A stretch of 59,444 bases of DNA from IDS-8 sp964607425 (lineage in GTDB: Bacteria; Pseudomonadota; Gammaproteobacteria; Steroidobacterales; Woeseiaceae), in contig CAZSKQ010000010.1 in the NCBI GenBank assembly GCA_964607425.1, forward strand, positions 1 to 59,444. The letters run 5' to 3'. Below are positions 1 through 7,999 of this stretch, piece by piece. A program made the translations under genes and the position numbers. The notes beneath the pieces were generated by a model. That model was not told the origin of the DNA, did not search any database, and worked only from the letters and a program-made list of their open reading frames with translations. Positions within the stretch are counted from its first letter, which is position 1. The number at the start of each line of letters is the position of its first letter.

Positions 1-422
1 GGACCGGCCAGGTAGGAGCTGTCGGCCGAGCGCAGGAAGCCGAAGCCGTCCTGCAGGATCTCGAGCACCCCGTCCCCGTAGATATCCTCGCCGTTTTTCG
101 CGTGCGCTTTCAGGATCGAAAAGATGATGTCCTGCTTGCGCGAGCGCGCGAGGTTCTCGAGTCCCTGGCGTTCGCCGAGCTCGACCAGCTCTGCCGCCGG
201 CCGCGTCTTCAGCTCCGTCAGGTTCATCACGTTCTTGCTCTGCGCAAGCTGGTCGGGCGAGATGACCTCGAGGCTGCCCGGATCGTCGTCCGGAAATTCC
301 TCCGACTGGGGACGTCGCTGCCGGCGGCGGCGGTTGCCCGCGGCCTGCTGGCCGTTGGAGTTCTTCGTTTTAGCCGACTGCTTCGGGCGGCTGCGTGTCT
401 GATTACCCAAGTACCCTCTCAC
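1..422 (-). CDS. rho: Transcription termination factor Rho, N-terminal part (cut by window edge)
   Basis: Rho is a hexameric RNA helicase that ends transcription of untranslated RNA. Only about 140 codons lie in the window. The segment from MNLTELK (ATG at 227) onward, with LENLARSRKQDI and GVLEILQDGFGFLRS, matches the start of the Rho N-terminal and cold-shock RNA-binding domains. The reading frame is open further upstream to a GTG at 422, which would add about 65 residues: a basic stretch (RRRRQRR) and then an acidic one (EEFPDDD). The GTG overlaps the trxA stop as GTGA, which favours the long start. The E. coli-like ATG at 227 is the alternative and would leave a 190-base leader. The trxA-rho order is conserved in gammaproteobacteria. 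Identity is certain; the start is not. Confidence 0.95.
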   Translation of the reverse strand, partial: MRGYLGNQTRSRPKQSAKTKNSNGQQAAGNRRRRQRRPQSEEFPDDDPGSLEVISPDQLAQSKNVMNLTELKTRPAAELVELGERQGLENLARSRKQDIIFSILKAHAKNGEDIYGDGVLEILQDGFGFLRSADSSYLAG

Positions 423-745
423 AGATTCGATTCCAGGAATTCGGTTAATTGAGATTTGGACATGGCGCCCAGCTTCTGAGCCTGCACCGATCCATTCTTG
501 AAAAGCATCAATGTCGGGATGCTGCGAATGCCGAACTTCGGCGGCGTATTCGGATTTTCGTCAATGTTGAGCTTGGTTACCGTAAGCCGGCCGGCGTACT
601 CCTCGGCGGCTTCGTCGAGCAGGGGTGCAATCATCTTGCAAGGTCCGCACCATTCCGCCCAGAAGTCCACGAGTACGGCATTTTCGGACTTCAGGACGTC
701 GGCTTCGAAGCCGTCATCGGTGGTGTGGACGATCTTGTCGCTCAC
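419..745 (-). CDS. trxA: Thioredoxin 1
   Basis: This 108-residue cytoplasmic thiol-disulfide oxidoreductase keeps protein thiols reduced with thioredoxin reductase. The active site WCGPCK is at about residues 32-37, inside the typical VDFWAEWCGPCKMIAP context, and the conserved cis-proline region (IRSIPTLMLF) lies near residue 75. Length equals the family norm. The start is a GTG at 745 preceded by a strong Shine-Dalgarno (TGGAGGTAA, 8 bases upstream). The gene is followed by rho in the same direction with a GTGA overlap and is divergent from rhlB, as in enterobacteria. No anomalies. Confidence 0.98.
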   Translation of the reverse strand: MSDKIVHTTDDGFEADVLKSENAVLVDFWAEWCGPCKMIAPLLDEAAEEYAGRLTVTKLNIDENPNTPPKFGIRSIPTLMLFKNGSVQAQKLGAMSKSQLTEFLESNL

Positions 746-1021
746 CGGGCGTTACCTCCATCTGTAACAGGTACGTTTCAATCGGCTTTGGTGGGTTCGT
801 TCCCGTCCCCCAGGAACCCGACGAACACCGCAAAACGGATGACGCTGCCGTCGCAATCAGGCACTATTGCCGCTTTGTCGCGGCTTTTCTTGCGGAATTC
901 TTTGGGAATTCGTTGATTGCGAATCTGGCAGGTGCGACGATTGTCGCCTCGATATGCTGCCAATTGGACCCCTTCGCGACCGATTTTGCAAGCCCCGCAT
1001 CACATTTCCAATACCCAACCC
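746..1021. promoter_or_regulatory. Divergent promoter region between trxA and rhlB
   Basis: These 276 bases separate the divergently transcribed trxA (leftward) and rhlB (rightward), so both promoters should lie here. I see AT-richer sequence and a short palindromic pair (GGAATTC ... GAATTC) at 894-913, and a TATGCT that could be a -10 for rhlB near 954. No convincing -35 box pairs with it. Short open frames in this stretch look like noise. Confidence 0.35.
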
Positions 1022-2299
1022 ATGACTGATAGCCATCTGAGCGACCTCGGATTCGACACCCTGCCCCTCGATGATTCCCTCCAACGGGGCATCCGCGATG
1101 CCGGCTTCGAATACTGCACTCCAATCCAGGCCAGCACGCTGCCCCTTGCGCTGGATAACCACGATGTGGCCGGGCAGGCGCAGACGGGCACCGGCAAGAC
1201 CGCCGCGTTCCTGATTGCCGCCTACCAGCGCCTGCTTTCCAACCCGGCGCCGGCGACCGGCCCGCGGCAGCCGCGGGTGTTCGTCCTCGCGCCGACCCGC
1301 GAGCTCGCCGTGCAGATCGCCAACGACGCGCAGCAGCTCGGCAAATACACCGGCCTCACCATCGCCATCGCGCACGGCGGCACCGACTACGAAAAGCAGC
1401 GCCACCACATCCAGCAGGGTGTCGATCTGCTCATCGGCACGCCCGGGCGCATCATCGACTACTACAAGCAGGGCGTTTTCAAGCTCGACCGTGTCGAGGT
1501 TGCCGTGCTGGACGAAGCCGACCGCATGTTCGACCTCGGTTTCATCAAGGATATCCGCTACCTGCTCCGCCGGCTGCCGCCGCCGGACAAGCGCCTGAAC
1601 ATGCTGTTCTCCGCAACCTTGTCGCACCGCGTGCTGGAGCTCGCCTACGAGCACATGAACGATCCCGAGCTGATCCGCATCGAGCCCGAAAAGGTCACCG
1701 CCGATAACGTCCGCCAGGCGATATTCTTTCCGTCAAACCCGGAGAAGGCGCCGCTGCTGCTCGGGCTTATCCGGGAAATGGGAGCCGCGCGCATCATGGT
1801 CTTCGTCAACACCAAGCGCGAAGCCGAGTGGCTGGAGAGTTTCCTGGGTGCGAACGGCATCGACGCCAAGGCGATTTCCGGCGACGTGCCGCAATCGCGG
1901 CGGCTCAGCATGCTGCGCCGCTTCCAGAGCGGCGAATTGCCGGTGTTGATCGGCACCGACGTCGCCTCGCGCGGCCTGCATATCCCGGACGTGCAATACG
2001 TGATCAACTACGACCTGCCGCAGGACGCGGAGGATTACGTGCACCGCATCGGCCGCACGGCCCGGGCCGGCGCCGCCGGCCACGCGATCAGCTTCGGCTG
2101 CGAGACCTACGCGATCTCGTTGCCGGACATCGAGGACTTCATCGGCCACAAGATCCCGGTTGCCACCTTCAGCCCGGATGACCTGCCGGAGGTCGCCCTG
2201 CCGACGCGGCGGCGTCGCGGTCCGGCGCGCAAGGGTCCGCGGCCCGGCGGGGGGCGCAAGTCCGAGCGCTCCGGCGGCCGCCGCCGCGAGAGCCGGTGA
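1022..2299 (+). CDS. rhlB: DEAD-box ATP-dependent RNA helicase RhlB
   Basis: A 425-residue RNA helicase; in E. coli RhlB unwinds RNA for polynucleotide phosphorylase in the degradosome. The order of motifs is complete: Q-motif (CTPIQ, about 32-36), Walker A AQTGTGKT (about 53-60), PTREL, DEAD (about 163), SAT (about 196), and HRIGRTARAG (about 340). The C-terminus after residue 395 is a basic, Arg/Gly-rich tail, typical of RNA-anchoring extensions. The ATG at 1022 is chosen because the protein aligns with RhlB from MTDSHLSDLGF; an upstream in-frame ATG at 917 would add 35 unrelated residues. Its place opposite trxA supports RhlB over the paralogues RhlE or SrmB. The stop overlaps the cysQ start. 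Confidence 0.93.
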   Translation: MTDSHLSDLGFDTLPLDDSLQRGIRDAGFEYCTPIQASTLPLALDNHDVAGQAQTGTGKTAAFLIAAYQRLLSNPAPATGPRQPRVFVLAPTRELAVQIANDAQQLGKYTGLTIAIAHGGTDYEKQRHHIQQGVDLLIGTPGRIIDYYKQGVFKLDRVEVAVLDEADRMFDLGFIKDIRYLLRRLPPPDKRLNMLFSATLSHRVLELAYEHMNDPELIRIEPEKVTADNVRQAIFFPSNPEKAPLLLGLIREMGAARIMVFVNTKREAEWLESFLGANGIDAKAISGDVPQSRRLSMLRRFQSGELPVLIGTDVASRGLHIPDVQYVINYDLPQDAEDYVHRIGRTARAGAAGHAISFGCETYAISLPDIEDFIGHKIPVATFSPDDLPEVALPTRRRRGPARKGPRPGGGRKSERSGGRRRESR

Positions 2300-3096
2300 G
2301 CGCGGCGCTGGTCGAGCCCGTCGCGCAGATCGCAGCGCGGGCGGGCGAGGCCATTCTCGAGGTCTACGCGACTGACTTCGACGTCGAGGCGAAAGCCGAT
2401 GCCTCGCCGGTGACCCAGGCCGACATGGCGGCGCACCGCGCCATCCTGCGGGACCTGCGCGAGCTGACACCGGAGATACCGATCCTGTCCGAGGAGGGCG
2501 GCCTCCCGGAATTCGGGGAGCGTGCGCGGTGGACCCGCTACTGGCTCGTCGACCCGCTGGACGGCACCAGGGAATTCGTGAAGCGCAACGGCGAATTCAC
2601 CGTCAATATCGCGCTGATCGAGGAGCACCGGCCGGTGCTTGGGGTCGTGCACGTCCCGGTCACGCGCAAGACCTACATTGGCGGCGAAGGCTACGGCGCC
2701 GAGCTGCGCGCCAAAGACGGCACGCGAACCCCGATCGCGGTAGCCCGCGAAAGCGCGAATCCGGTGCGGGTGGTCGGCAGCCGCTCGCATCGCGGCGCGC
2801 GCCTCGACGCACTGCTCGAGAAGCTCGCCGACTTCCGGATGGTTCCGATGGGCAGCTCCCTGAAATTCTGCCTCGTGGCGGAAGGCGCGGCCGACGTCTA
2901 CCCGCGGCTGGGCCCGACGTCGGAATGGGACACCGCCGCCGCCCAGGCCGTGGTCGAGCAGGCCGGCGGGCAGGTGCTGAAACTTGACGGTACTCCACTG
3001 CGATATAATGAAAAACCCGACGTCCTGAATCCCCATTTCGTGGTCGTCGGGCCGCAAGACCACGACTGGCTGGGCATCCTCGCGGGCACCGACTAA
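2296..3096 (+). CDS. cysQ: 3'(2'),5'-bisphosphate nucleotidase CysQ
   Basis: A 266-residue Mg-dependent phosphatase of the inositol monophosphatase superfamily that removes 3'-phosphoadenosine 5'-phosphate formed in sulfate assimilation. Visible metal-site motifs are EEGG (about 65), WLVDPLDGTREF (about 82-93) and EWDTAAAQA (about 214). Length fits CysQ (246-270). The GTG start overlaps the rhlB stop (GTGA), suggesting translational coupling; there is no other start nearby. The neighbour is functionally unrelated, so this is probably a housekeeping operon of convenience. An inositol-1-monophosphatase is the alternative, but the KRNGEFTVNIALIE segment is CysQ-like. Confidence 0.92.
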   Translation: MSAALVEPVAQIAARAGEAILEVYATDFDVEAKADASPVTQADMAAHRAILRDLRELTPEIPILSEEGGLPEFGERARWTRYWLVDPLDGTREFVKRNGEFTVNIALIEEHRPVLGVVHVPVTRKTYIGGEGYGAELRAKDGTRTPIAVARESANPVRVVGSRSHRGARLDALLEKLADFRMVPMGSSLKFCLVAEGAADVYPRLGPTSEWDTAAAQAVVEQAGGQVLKLDGTPLRYNEKPDVLNPHFVVVGPQDHDWLGILAGTD

Positions 3097-3161
3097 TATT
3101 TCCGGATAACTGAGCTAATATCCAACAATCGCCAGGTTTGCCGGCAGGTGCCTTGTGCTCC

Positions 3162-3380
3162 ATGAGTGACGAGAAGATCGACACAGAATGTTTCAGGGAA
3201 TACGAAAGACTGAGGGAACTGCGCATCAGCCACCGTGACCTCGACTACCTGATCGATCGCCTCTCGCATGATCCGCTGGTCGACCAGCTGCGAATCCGCC
3301 GCCTCAAGAAGCGCCGGCTCGTCCTCAAGGACATGATCGCGCAGCTCGAAAGCGAGCTTATCCCCGACCTCGATGCCTGA
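3162..3380 (+). CDS. DUF465 (YdcH-like) small protein
   Basis: A 72-residue, highly charged, predicted all-helical protein. It carries the family pattern of a short helical hairpin with LRISHRDLDYLIDRL followed by RLKKRRLVLKDMIAQLE. The family has no settled function. The ATG at 3162 is chosen because it starts the conserved helix; an in-frame ATG at 3138 would add eight residues (MPAGALCS). It sits 65 bases after cysQ on the same strand, and its stop faces trhO. Confidence 0.8.
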   Translation: MSDEKIDTECFREYERLRELRISHRDLDYLIDRLSHDPLVDQLRIRRLKKRRLVLKDMIAQLESELIPDLDA

Positions 3381-3383
3381 CGC

Positions 3384-3403
3384 CGTTCGCACCGCGCCGA
3401 ACG
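3384..3403. terminator. Short inverted repeat between convergent genes
   Basis: CGTTCG and CGAACG flank an 8-base loop and fill the whole gap between the DUF465 gene (rightward) and trhO (leftward). It could act as a weak bidirectional terminator, but neither side has a T-tract. Confidence 0.3.
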
Positions 3404-4213
3404 TCACCTGCAGTGCGGGCAGGAAGTACCTTCGACGTAATCGGGCGATGCCAGGTCAGCGGCGCTGAGCGGCCGCCGGCAGGCATGGCATTGCACGTAG
3501 CCGCCTTCCGCGAGGTCTCGATCCACAGCCACGCGGTCGTCGAACACGAAACATTCTCCCTGCCAGCGGCTCTCCGCCGGGTCCACCTGCTGCAGGTAAT
3601 TGAGGATGCCCCCCTGCAGCTGGCAGACGTCCCGGAAACCCATTTCGAGCATCAGGGCGGAGGCCTTTTCACAGCGAATACCGCCGGTGCAGAACATCGC
3701 AACCGGCCGCTCCCGGTCGGGCGCCGGCAAGCGTTTCGCGAACTCCGCGAACTGGCGAAAGCTGTCGGTGCCAGGATCGACCGCGCGCGGAAAGGTACCC
3801 AGCTCGATCTCGTAGCGATTGCGCGTATCGACGACGAGGGTTGACGGGTCGTCCAGCAACCGGTTCCAGTCTCGCGGTGCGATGTGCCGGCCCGCCTGGC
3901 GCTGTGGCCGGATATCCGGGCGCCCCAGGGTCACGATCTCGGGCTTTTGCCGCACCCGCAGCCGTCGGAACGGCGCCTCGCTTGCCGCGGTCCAGCGGGC
4001 ATCGATGGGCGACCCGAGCCTGAGCAACGCCCGCAACCGGTCGAGAATCGCCTGGATGCCCGCCGCCGGTCCGGCCAGCGCCCCGTTGACGCCTTCCGGA
4101 GCGACCAGGACTGTCCCGAGCAACCCCGCGCGCTCGCAGCACGCCTCCAGGTCTTCGGCAACGGCCCCCGGCTCGGCGACGTCAACGAAGCGGTAAAACG
4201 ATGTCACGTTCAC
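3404..4213 (-). CDS. trhO: tRNA uridine(34) hydroxylase TrhO (rhodanese-domain, UPF0176/YceA)
   Basis: A 269-residue enzyme of the family that makes 5-hydroxyuridine at tRNA position 34 using O2. The N-terminal acylphosphatase-like domain (about 1-100) contains LVAPEGVNG; the rhodanese domain follows with catalytic Cys175 in CTGGIRCEK and the family signature QLQGGILNYL. The C-terminus has two CxxC pairs (CHAC, CPHC), probably zinc-binding. Length is as expected. The ATG overlaps the plsB stop as ATGA, so it is translated behind plsB. Confidence 0.92.
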   Translation of the reverse strand: MNVTSFYRFVDVAEPGAVAEDLEACCERAGLLGTVLVAPEGVNGALAGPAAGIQAILDRLRALLRLGSPIDARWTAASEAPFRRLRVRQKPEIVTLGRPDIRPQRQAGRHIAPRDWNRLLDDPSTLVVDTRNRYEIELGTFPRAVDPGTDSFRQFAEFAKRLPAPDRERPVAMFCTGGIRCEKASALMLEMGFRDVCQLQGGILNYLQQVDPAESRWQGECFVFDDRVAVDRDLAEGGYVQCHACRRPLSAADLASPDYVEGTSCPHCR

Positions 4214-6687
4214 GGCGACTGCACGACCGCGTCCGTCAACGTCGATGACAGGATGCTGTGGCGGATCTCCTCCCCGAGCACCAGCCTTGCGTCGTCCCCG
4301 ATCCGGTTCAGGTCCTCGTCGAACTCAAGCAGGCCCTGCTCGTTGCGCCGCAACACGCCCTGCTGCCGAAGCTTGCCGATGAAATCCCGGAACAGGTTCT
4401 TATCGAAGAAGTCAGGCGAGTGCAGGCCGTAAATCATCGACAGGCGTTCCGCGCTTTGCTGGCACAGGTTTTCGAGCTGCACCCGCGTGAGTACGCCCGA
4501 ACCGTGCCGGAACAGGAGCGCAACCACCAGGTAGAAACGCTGCAGCATCGGCACCATCGACTGTCCCAGCATCAGGAGCTGGAAGGCGCGGGCCGAGCCC
4601 GTCGGCGGGCGCACCAGCATCCGGCTGTCGGGATCGCGAGTCAGGATCCCGAGGTCCATCAACGCCCCTATCCCCGCCGTCGTTACCGCGTCGACTTCCT
4701 CCTCGTCCCACTTGAGGCTCAGCTCGGTCTGCATGAACGGATAGGTCAGCCGCACCAGCCGCTGCAGTTCCTCGTGCGGCAGCCGGCGGCCGTGAATGAA
4801 GCAACAGGCAATGGACGCGGGAATCGCCAGCAGGTGATGCACGTTGTTGCGGAAGTAGGTCATCAGCACGGCCTGCCGCTCCGCCATGTGCAGCACGTCG
4901 CCGAGTGGATGGGCCGTGCGTTCGATGACGCCCATCTTCTCGCCGTGGGCAATGATTTCCTCCGGCGCCATGCCGGGCAGTGTGACCTCGCGTGAATAGC
5001 GAAACCGTGCCAGCAGGTCGAGCGAGAGTTGCAGCTGGCGCTTCAGCTCCATCTCGCCCATGGTCTGCTTCGGCGTCGCCAGCAGGATTGACGCCAGCAG
5101 GCTGATCGGCGTCACCGCGGCGGCCGAATTGATGCCGCGCATGATACGCGTGCCCAGCTCGTCGACCGTCTCGGCTACCCAGGCCGGCCGCTCGTCCGCC
5201 TCGCCCGTTTCGAGGCGCCAGTCGGCCCGCGTCTCGTCGAGCAGAGCCTCCAGGTGGATTGGCTCGCCGATGTTCACGTAGACCTTGCCGAAGTACTCGC
5301 GCAGGGAGCGCACCGACCGGATCAGCCCGAACAGGGATTCCTTCTGCTTTTCGGCGCCGCCGAGCTCGCTGATGAAGCTGTCGCCCTCGATGAGCTTCTC
5401 GTAGCCGAAATATACGGGCACGAACACGATCGGCCGCTGCGGCGCGCGGAGGTAGGAGCTCACGGTCATGGCGAGCATGCCGCTCTTGGCGGGCAGCAGC
5501 CGGCCGGTGCGGCTGCGGCCGCCTTCGACGAAGTATTCGATTGCGTGCCCGCGCGTCAGGATCTGGTGCATGTAGGCGTTGAAAACCGTGGCATACAGGC
5601 GGTTGCCCTTGAAGCTGCGGCGCAGGAAGAAGGCGCCGCCGCGGCGCAGGATCGGGCCTATGACCGGCATGTCGAGATTGATGCCGGCAGCGGTATGCGG
5701 GATGCTGAGCCCGTGCCGGTACACCACGTAACCCAGCAGCAGGTAATCGAAATGACTGCGGTGGCAGGGCACGTACACGAGCTCGCTATCGCTCGCCACC
5801 TCGTGCAGCCGGTCGGCATTGTTGAACTCGATGCCGTCGTAGATCCGGTTCCACAGCCAGCTCAAGGTGCGTTCGATAATGCGTATCGTCGGATAAGACA
5901 CATGCGCCGCGATTTCTTCCGCATAGGCCCGCGCTTTCTCCCGCGCGCGCTCGCGCAGCGCGCTGTCCTCGCCGGACTCGGCCTCGATCGCGCGCAAAAC
6001 CGTCGGGTCGTTCAGCACGTGCTTCAGCAACGTGCGGCGATGTGACAGGTCCGGACCCAGCGTAGCGGCGCGGCGCTGCCGGAAATGCACCCGCAGGACG
6101 CGCGATACCTTGCGGTAGGCGCGCTCCGCGTCGAGACCGTTCTGGACGATGGTGGTGATCGGCAGCGGCTCGCTGAAGCGCAGCAGCGTATTCCGGCCGT
6201 GAAAGATCGTGGCGATGAGTTTGCGCGTGCGGCCCGCCACTTCCCAGTTCTCGAGGAACAGGAGCTTGAACCAGGCGTGCTCCTTGTCCGGCGACCGCCC
6301 CCAGTAAATAGCGACCGGAACGAGCAGGAGCTCGCGGCCGCCCGCCGCGACACTGGCTTCGACGAGGCGCTTCAGGCGCAGCGATCCCTTCTGGCGCCGC
6401 CGCAGCAGGTAACCGCGCATGCGGCGAAGCACGACGAGCCGCGGCTCGCTTATACCGCCGATCTGCAACGCTTCGCGCGGGGGCGGCAAACCGTACTTGC
6501 GGCACGCATTCGCCAGCGCGAGCGTATCGGCGAGGCCCCCGGTCTCCAGGACATAGCACACAGGTGCGTCGCAGTTTGCGAGCAGCGTGGCTGGCTCGGC
6601 GGGTTGCACGGCAGGACGCGCCCAGGTCGCGAATACCCTGCCAAGCAACCAGTACCAGGGTTGAAATAGTAAGCTGCCGGCGCTCAT
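4210..6687 (-). CDS. plsB: Glycerol-3-phosphate 1-O-acyltransferase PlsB
   Basis: This 825-residue inner-membrane enzyme adds the first acyl chain to sn-glycerol-3-phosphate in phospholipid synthesis. The four acyltransferase blocks are present: HRSHFDYLLL (about 307-316, catalytic HxxxxD), GGAFFLRRSFKGNRLY (about 352), VEGGRSRTGRLLPAKSG (about 390) and VPVYFGYEKL (about 425). Length is close to E. coli PlsB (807). The ATG at 6687 gives the usual N-terminal membrane-associated segment. It is followed by trhO with a 4-base overlap. Upstream, about 145 bases separate it from the divergent otsB. Confidence 0.96.
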   Translation of the reverse strand: MSAGSLLFQPWYWLLGRVFATWARPAVQPAEPATLLANCDAPVCYVLETGGLADTLALANACRKYGLPPPREALQIGGISEPRLVVLRRMRGYLLRRRQKGSLRLKRLVEASVAAGGRELLLVPVAIYWGRSPDKEHAWFKLLFLENWEVAGRTRKLIATIFHGRNTLLRFSEPLPITTIVQNGLDAERAYRKVSRVLRVHFRQRRAATLGPDLSHRRTLLKHVLNDPTVLRAIEAESGEDSALRERAREKARAYAEEIAAHVSYPTIRIIERTLSWLWNRIYDGIEFNNADRLHEVASDSELVYVPCHRSHFDYLLLGYVVYRHGLSIPHTAAGINLDMPVIGPILRRGGAFFLRRSFKGNRLYATVFNAYMHQILTRGHAIEYFVEGGRSRTGRLLPAKSGMLAMTVSSYLRAPQRPIVFVPVYFGYEKLIEGDSFISELGGAEKQKESLFGLIRSVRSLREYFGKVYVNIGEPIHLEALLDETRADWRLETGEADERPAWVAETVDELGTRIMRGINSAAAVTPISLLASILLATPKQTMGEMELKRQLQLSLDLLARFRYSREVTLPGMAPEEIIAHGEKMGVIERTAHPLGDVLHMAERQAVLMTYFRNNVHHLLAIPASIACCFIHGRRLPHEELQRLVRLTYPFMQTELSLKWDEEEVDAVTTAGIGALMDLGILTRDPDSRMLVRPPTGSARAFQLLMLGQSMVPMLQRFYLVVALLFRHGSGVLTRVQLENLCQQSAERLSMIYGLHSPDFFDKNLFRDFIGKLRQQGVLRRNEQGLLEFDEDLNRIGDDARLVLGEEIRHSILSSTLTDAVVQSP

Positions 6688-6832
6688 CGGGAGCCCATGT
6701 TACAGAAAACGCCTCGCGGTAGCTGGCCGGAAAGCGGCCGCTAATGTGGCACATGCCGCCTTTTTCTCGATGTTTCCTGAACAGCCCCGTTGCTTTCAGG
6801 GGCCGACTGCGCAATGCTTTGCGCGCCTGCCT

Positions 6833-7612
6833 ATGCTGCCCTCCGACACCAAAGACGCCGTGGCCGAGCCGGTCGATCGCCCGCCCCTGCCGGACGCGGG
6901 CGATCGCCACTGGGCGTGGTTCCTGGACGTCGACGGCACGCTGCTCGAGATTGCGCGGCACCCGGACTTCGTGGCCGCCGATCGCGGCCTTTTGCGCCTG
7001 CTGCAACGCCTGAAGCAGGCCTGCGACGGCGCCGTGGCCCTGATCAGCGGGCGCAGCCTCGCGCAGCTCGAAGCAATCTTTAGCCCCCTGACGCTTGCCG
7101 CGGGTGCCTCGCACGGCCTGGAACTCCGCTCGGCCAGCGGCGCCGTCCGTTACGTGGGAGAGCCGGTTCCCGCACCGGTCGTGGCGCAGCTAGCCGGGTT
7201 CGTGGCGCGGCACGACGGCTTGTTGCTGGAACGAAAAAGCCGGTCGGTCTCCGTTCATTACCGGGAACGTCCCGAGCTCGAGGATACGGTGCTGCGCACG
7301 CTCGGGAAGATCCACACCGGCATGGGCCCGGGCTTTCGCCTGCTGCGCGGGAAGATGGTTGCCGAGCTCACGTCCGCCGCGGCCGACAAGGGCAGCGCGA
7401 TCAGGGCTTTAATGGAGGCGCCGCCGTTCAAGGGCCGCAAACCCGTGTTCGCGGGCGACGACGTGACCGATGAGGACGGCTTTGCCGCCGTCAACGAGAT
7501 GGGCGGCCTGTCGGTGCGCATCGGCGAAGCCTCTCGCAGCGCGGCGCGCTGGCATTTCGCCAACATCGCCGAACTCCGCGACTGGCTGCGCGGCGCGCTG
7601 CACCTGCTTTAG
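6833..7612 (+). CDS. otsB: Trehalose-6-phosphate phosphatase
   Basis: A 259-residue HAD-superfamily phosphatase that converts trehalose-6-phosphate to trehalose, the second step of the OtsAB pathway. The HAD nucleophile motif is FLDVDGTLLEIA (about 30-41), followed by ALISGR, SHGLELR, and the metal motif GDDVTDEDGF (about 208). The Lys motif lies in AADKGSAIRAL. The ATG at 6833 is chosen over an in-frame ATG at 6746, whose extra 29 residues (with three Cys/Phe-rich segments) look untranslated. otsA and a GH15 gene lie just downstream across a repeat array. Confidence 0.93.
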   Translation: MLPSDTKDAVAEPVDRPPLPDAGDRHWAWFLDVDGTLLEIARHPDFVAADRGLLRLLQRLKQACDGAVALISGRSLAQLEAIFSPLTLAAGASHGLELRSASGAVRYVGEPVPAPVVAQLAGFVARHDGLLLERKSRSVSVHYRERPELEDTVLRTLGKIHTGMGPGFRLLRGKMVAELTSAAADKGSAIRALMEAPPFKGRKPVFAGDDVTDEDGFAAVNEMGGLSVRIGEASRSAARWHFANIAELRDWLRGALHLL

Positions 7613-7693
7613 GGTGTGACGTTCGACGCGGCGCCCGCTTTGGACGTTGTGCCGTTCATGGATAATGCTTAGCCTCGGTACTGCGGAGGCCAT

Positions 7694-7960
7694 GGCATCG
7701 CGCGCATGGCGCGCTCCTACAGGCGGCGCGGAGAGNNNNNNNNNNNNNNNNNNNNNNNNNNNNNNNNNNNNNNNNNNNNNNNNNNNNNNNNNNNNNNNNN
7801 NNNNNNNNNNNNNNNNNNNNNNNNNNNNNNNNNNNCGCGCGTTGCCTGCGATCGCCGGCGGTGGCGTCGCGCGCATGGCGCGCTCCTACAGGCGGCGCGG
7901 AGAGCGCGCGTTGCCTGCGATCGCCGGCGGTGGCGTCGCGCGCATGGCGCGCTCCTACAC
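7694..7960. repeat. Tandem array of 69-bp units, each containing a REP-like core
   Basis: A full 69-bp unit at 7836-7904 is followed by a second, truncated copy from 7905 to about 7959. A third partial copy (7694-7735) runs into the N gap. Each unit contains the palindromic core GCGCGC-ATG-GCGCGC ending in CTCCTACA, which is the 3' half of the REP family seen elsewhere in the window. Because the N run lies inside the array, the true copy number is unknown. Confidence 0.85.
7736..7835. other. Scaffold gap (100 N)
   Basis: Exactly 100 N, the usual placeholder for a gap of unknown size. It lies within the 69-bp tandem array, which is the likely cause of the break. Confidence 0.98.
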
Positions 7961-7999
7961 AGGCCGGCTTCAAACTCAAAGCGGGAACCACAAACCGAA

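Larger units (their letters stand above)
7613..7999. other. Intergenic region holding a repeat array and an assembly gap
   Basis: No gene is visible in these 387 bases. They hold about 80 unique bases after otsB, a REP-derived tandem array interrupted by N, and the short leader of the GH15 gene. Any promoter for the GH15-otsA-glk operon should be here or inside the gap. Confidence 0.7.

Noticed and set aside
746..1021. Short genes between trxA and rhlB
   Set aside because: The small frames here lack start signals and homology; the region is better explained as a divergent promoter.
1733..3063. Long antisense open frames over rhlB and cysQ (and similar frames throughout)
   Set aside because: They mirror high-GC coding sequence, have no domain matches or ribosome-binding sites, and overlap strong genes. 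All such frames were omitted.
7706..7999. In-frame upstream extension of the GH15 gene across the N gap
   Set aside because: The sequence is unknown bases plus repeat; homology starts at the ATG at 8000.
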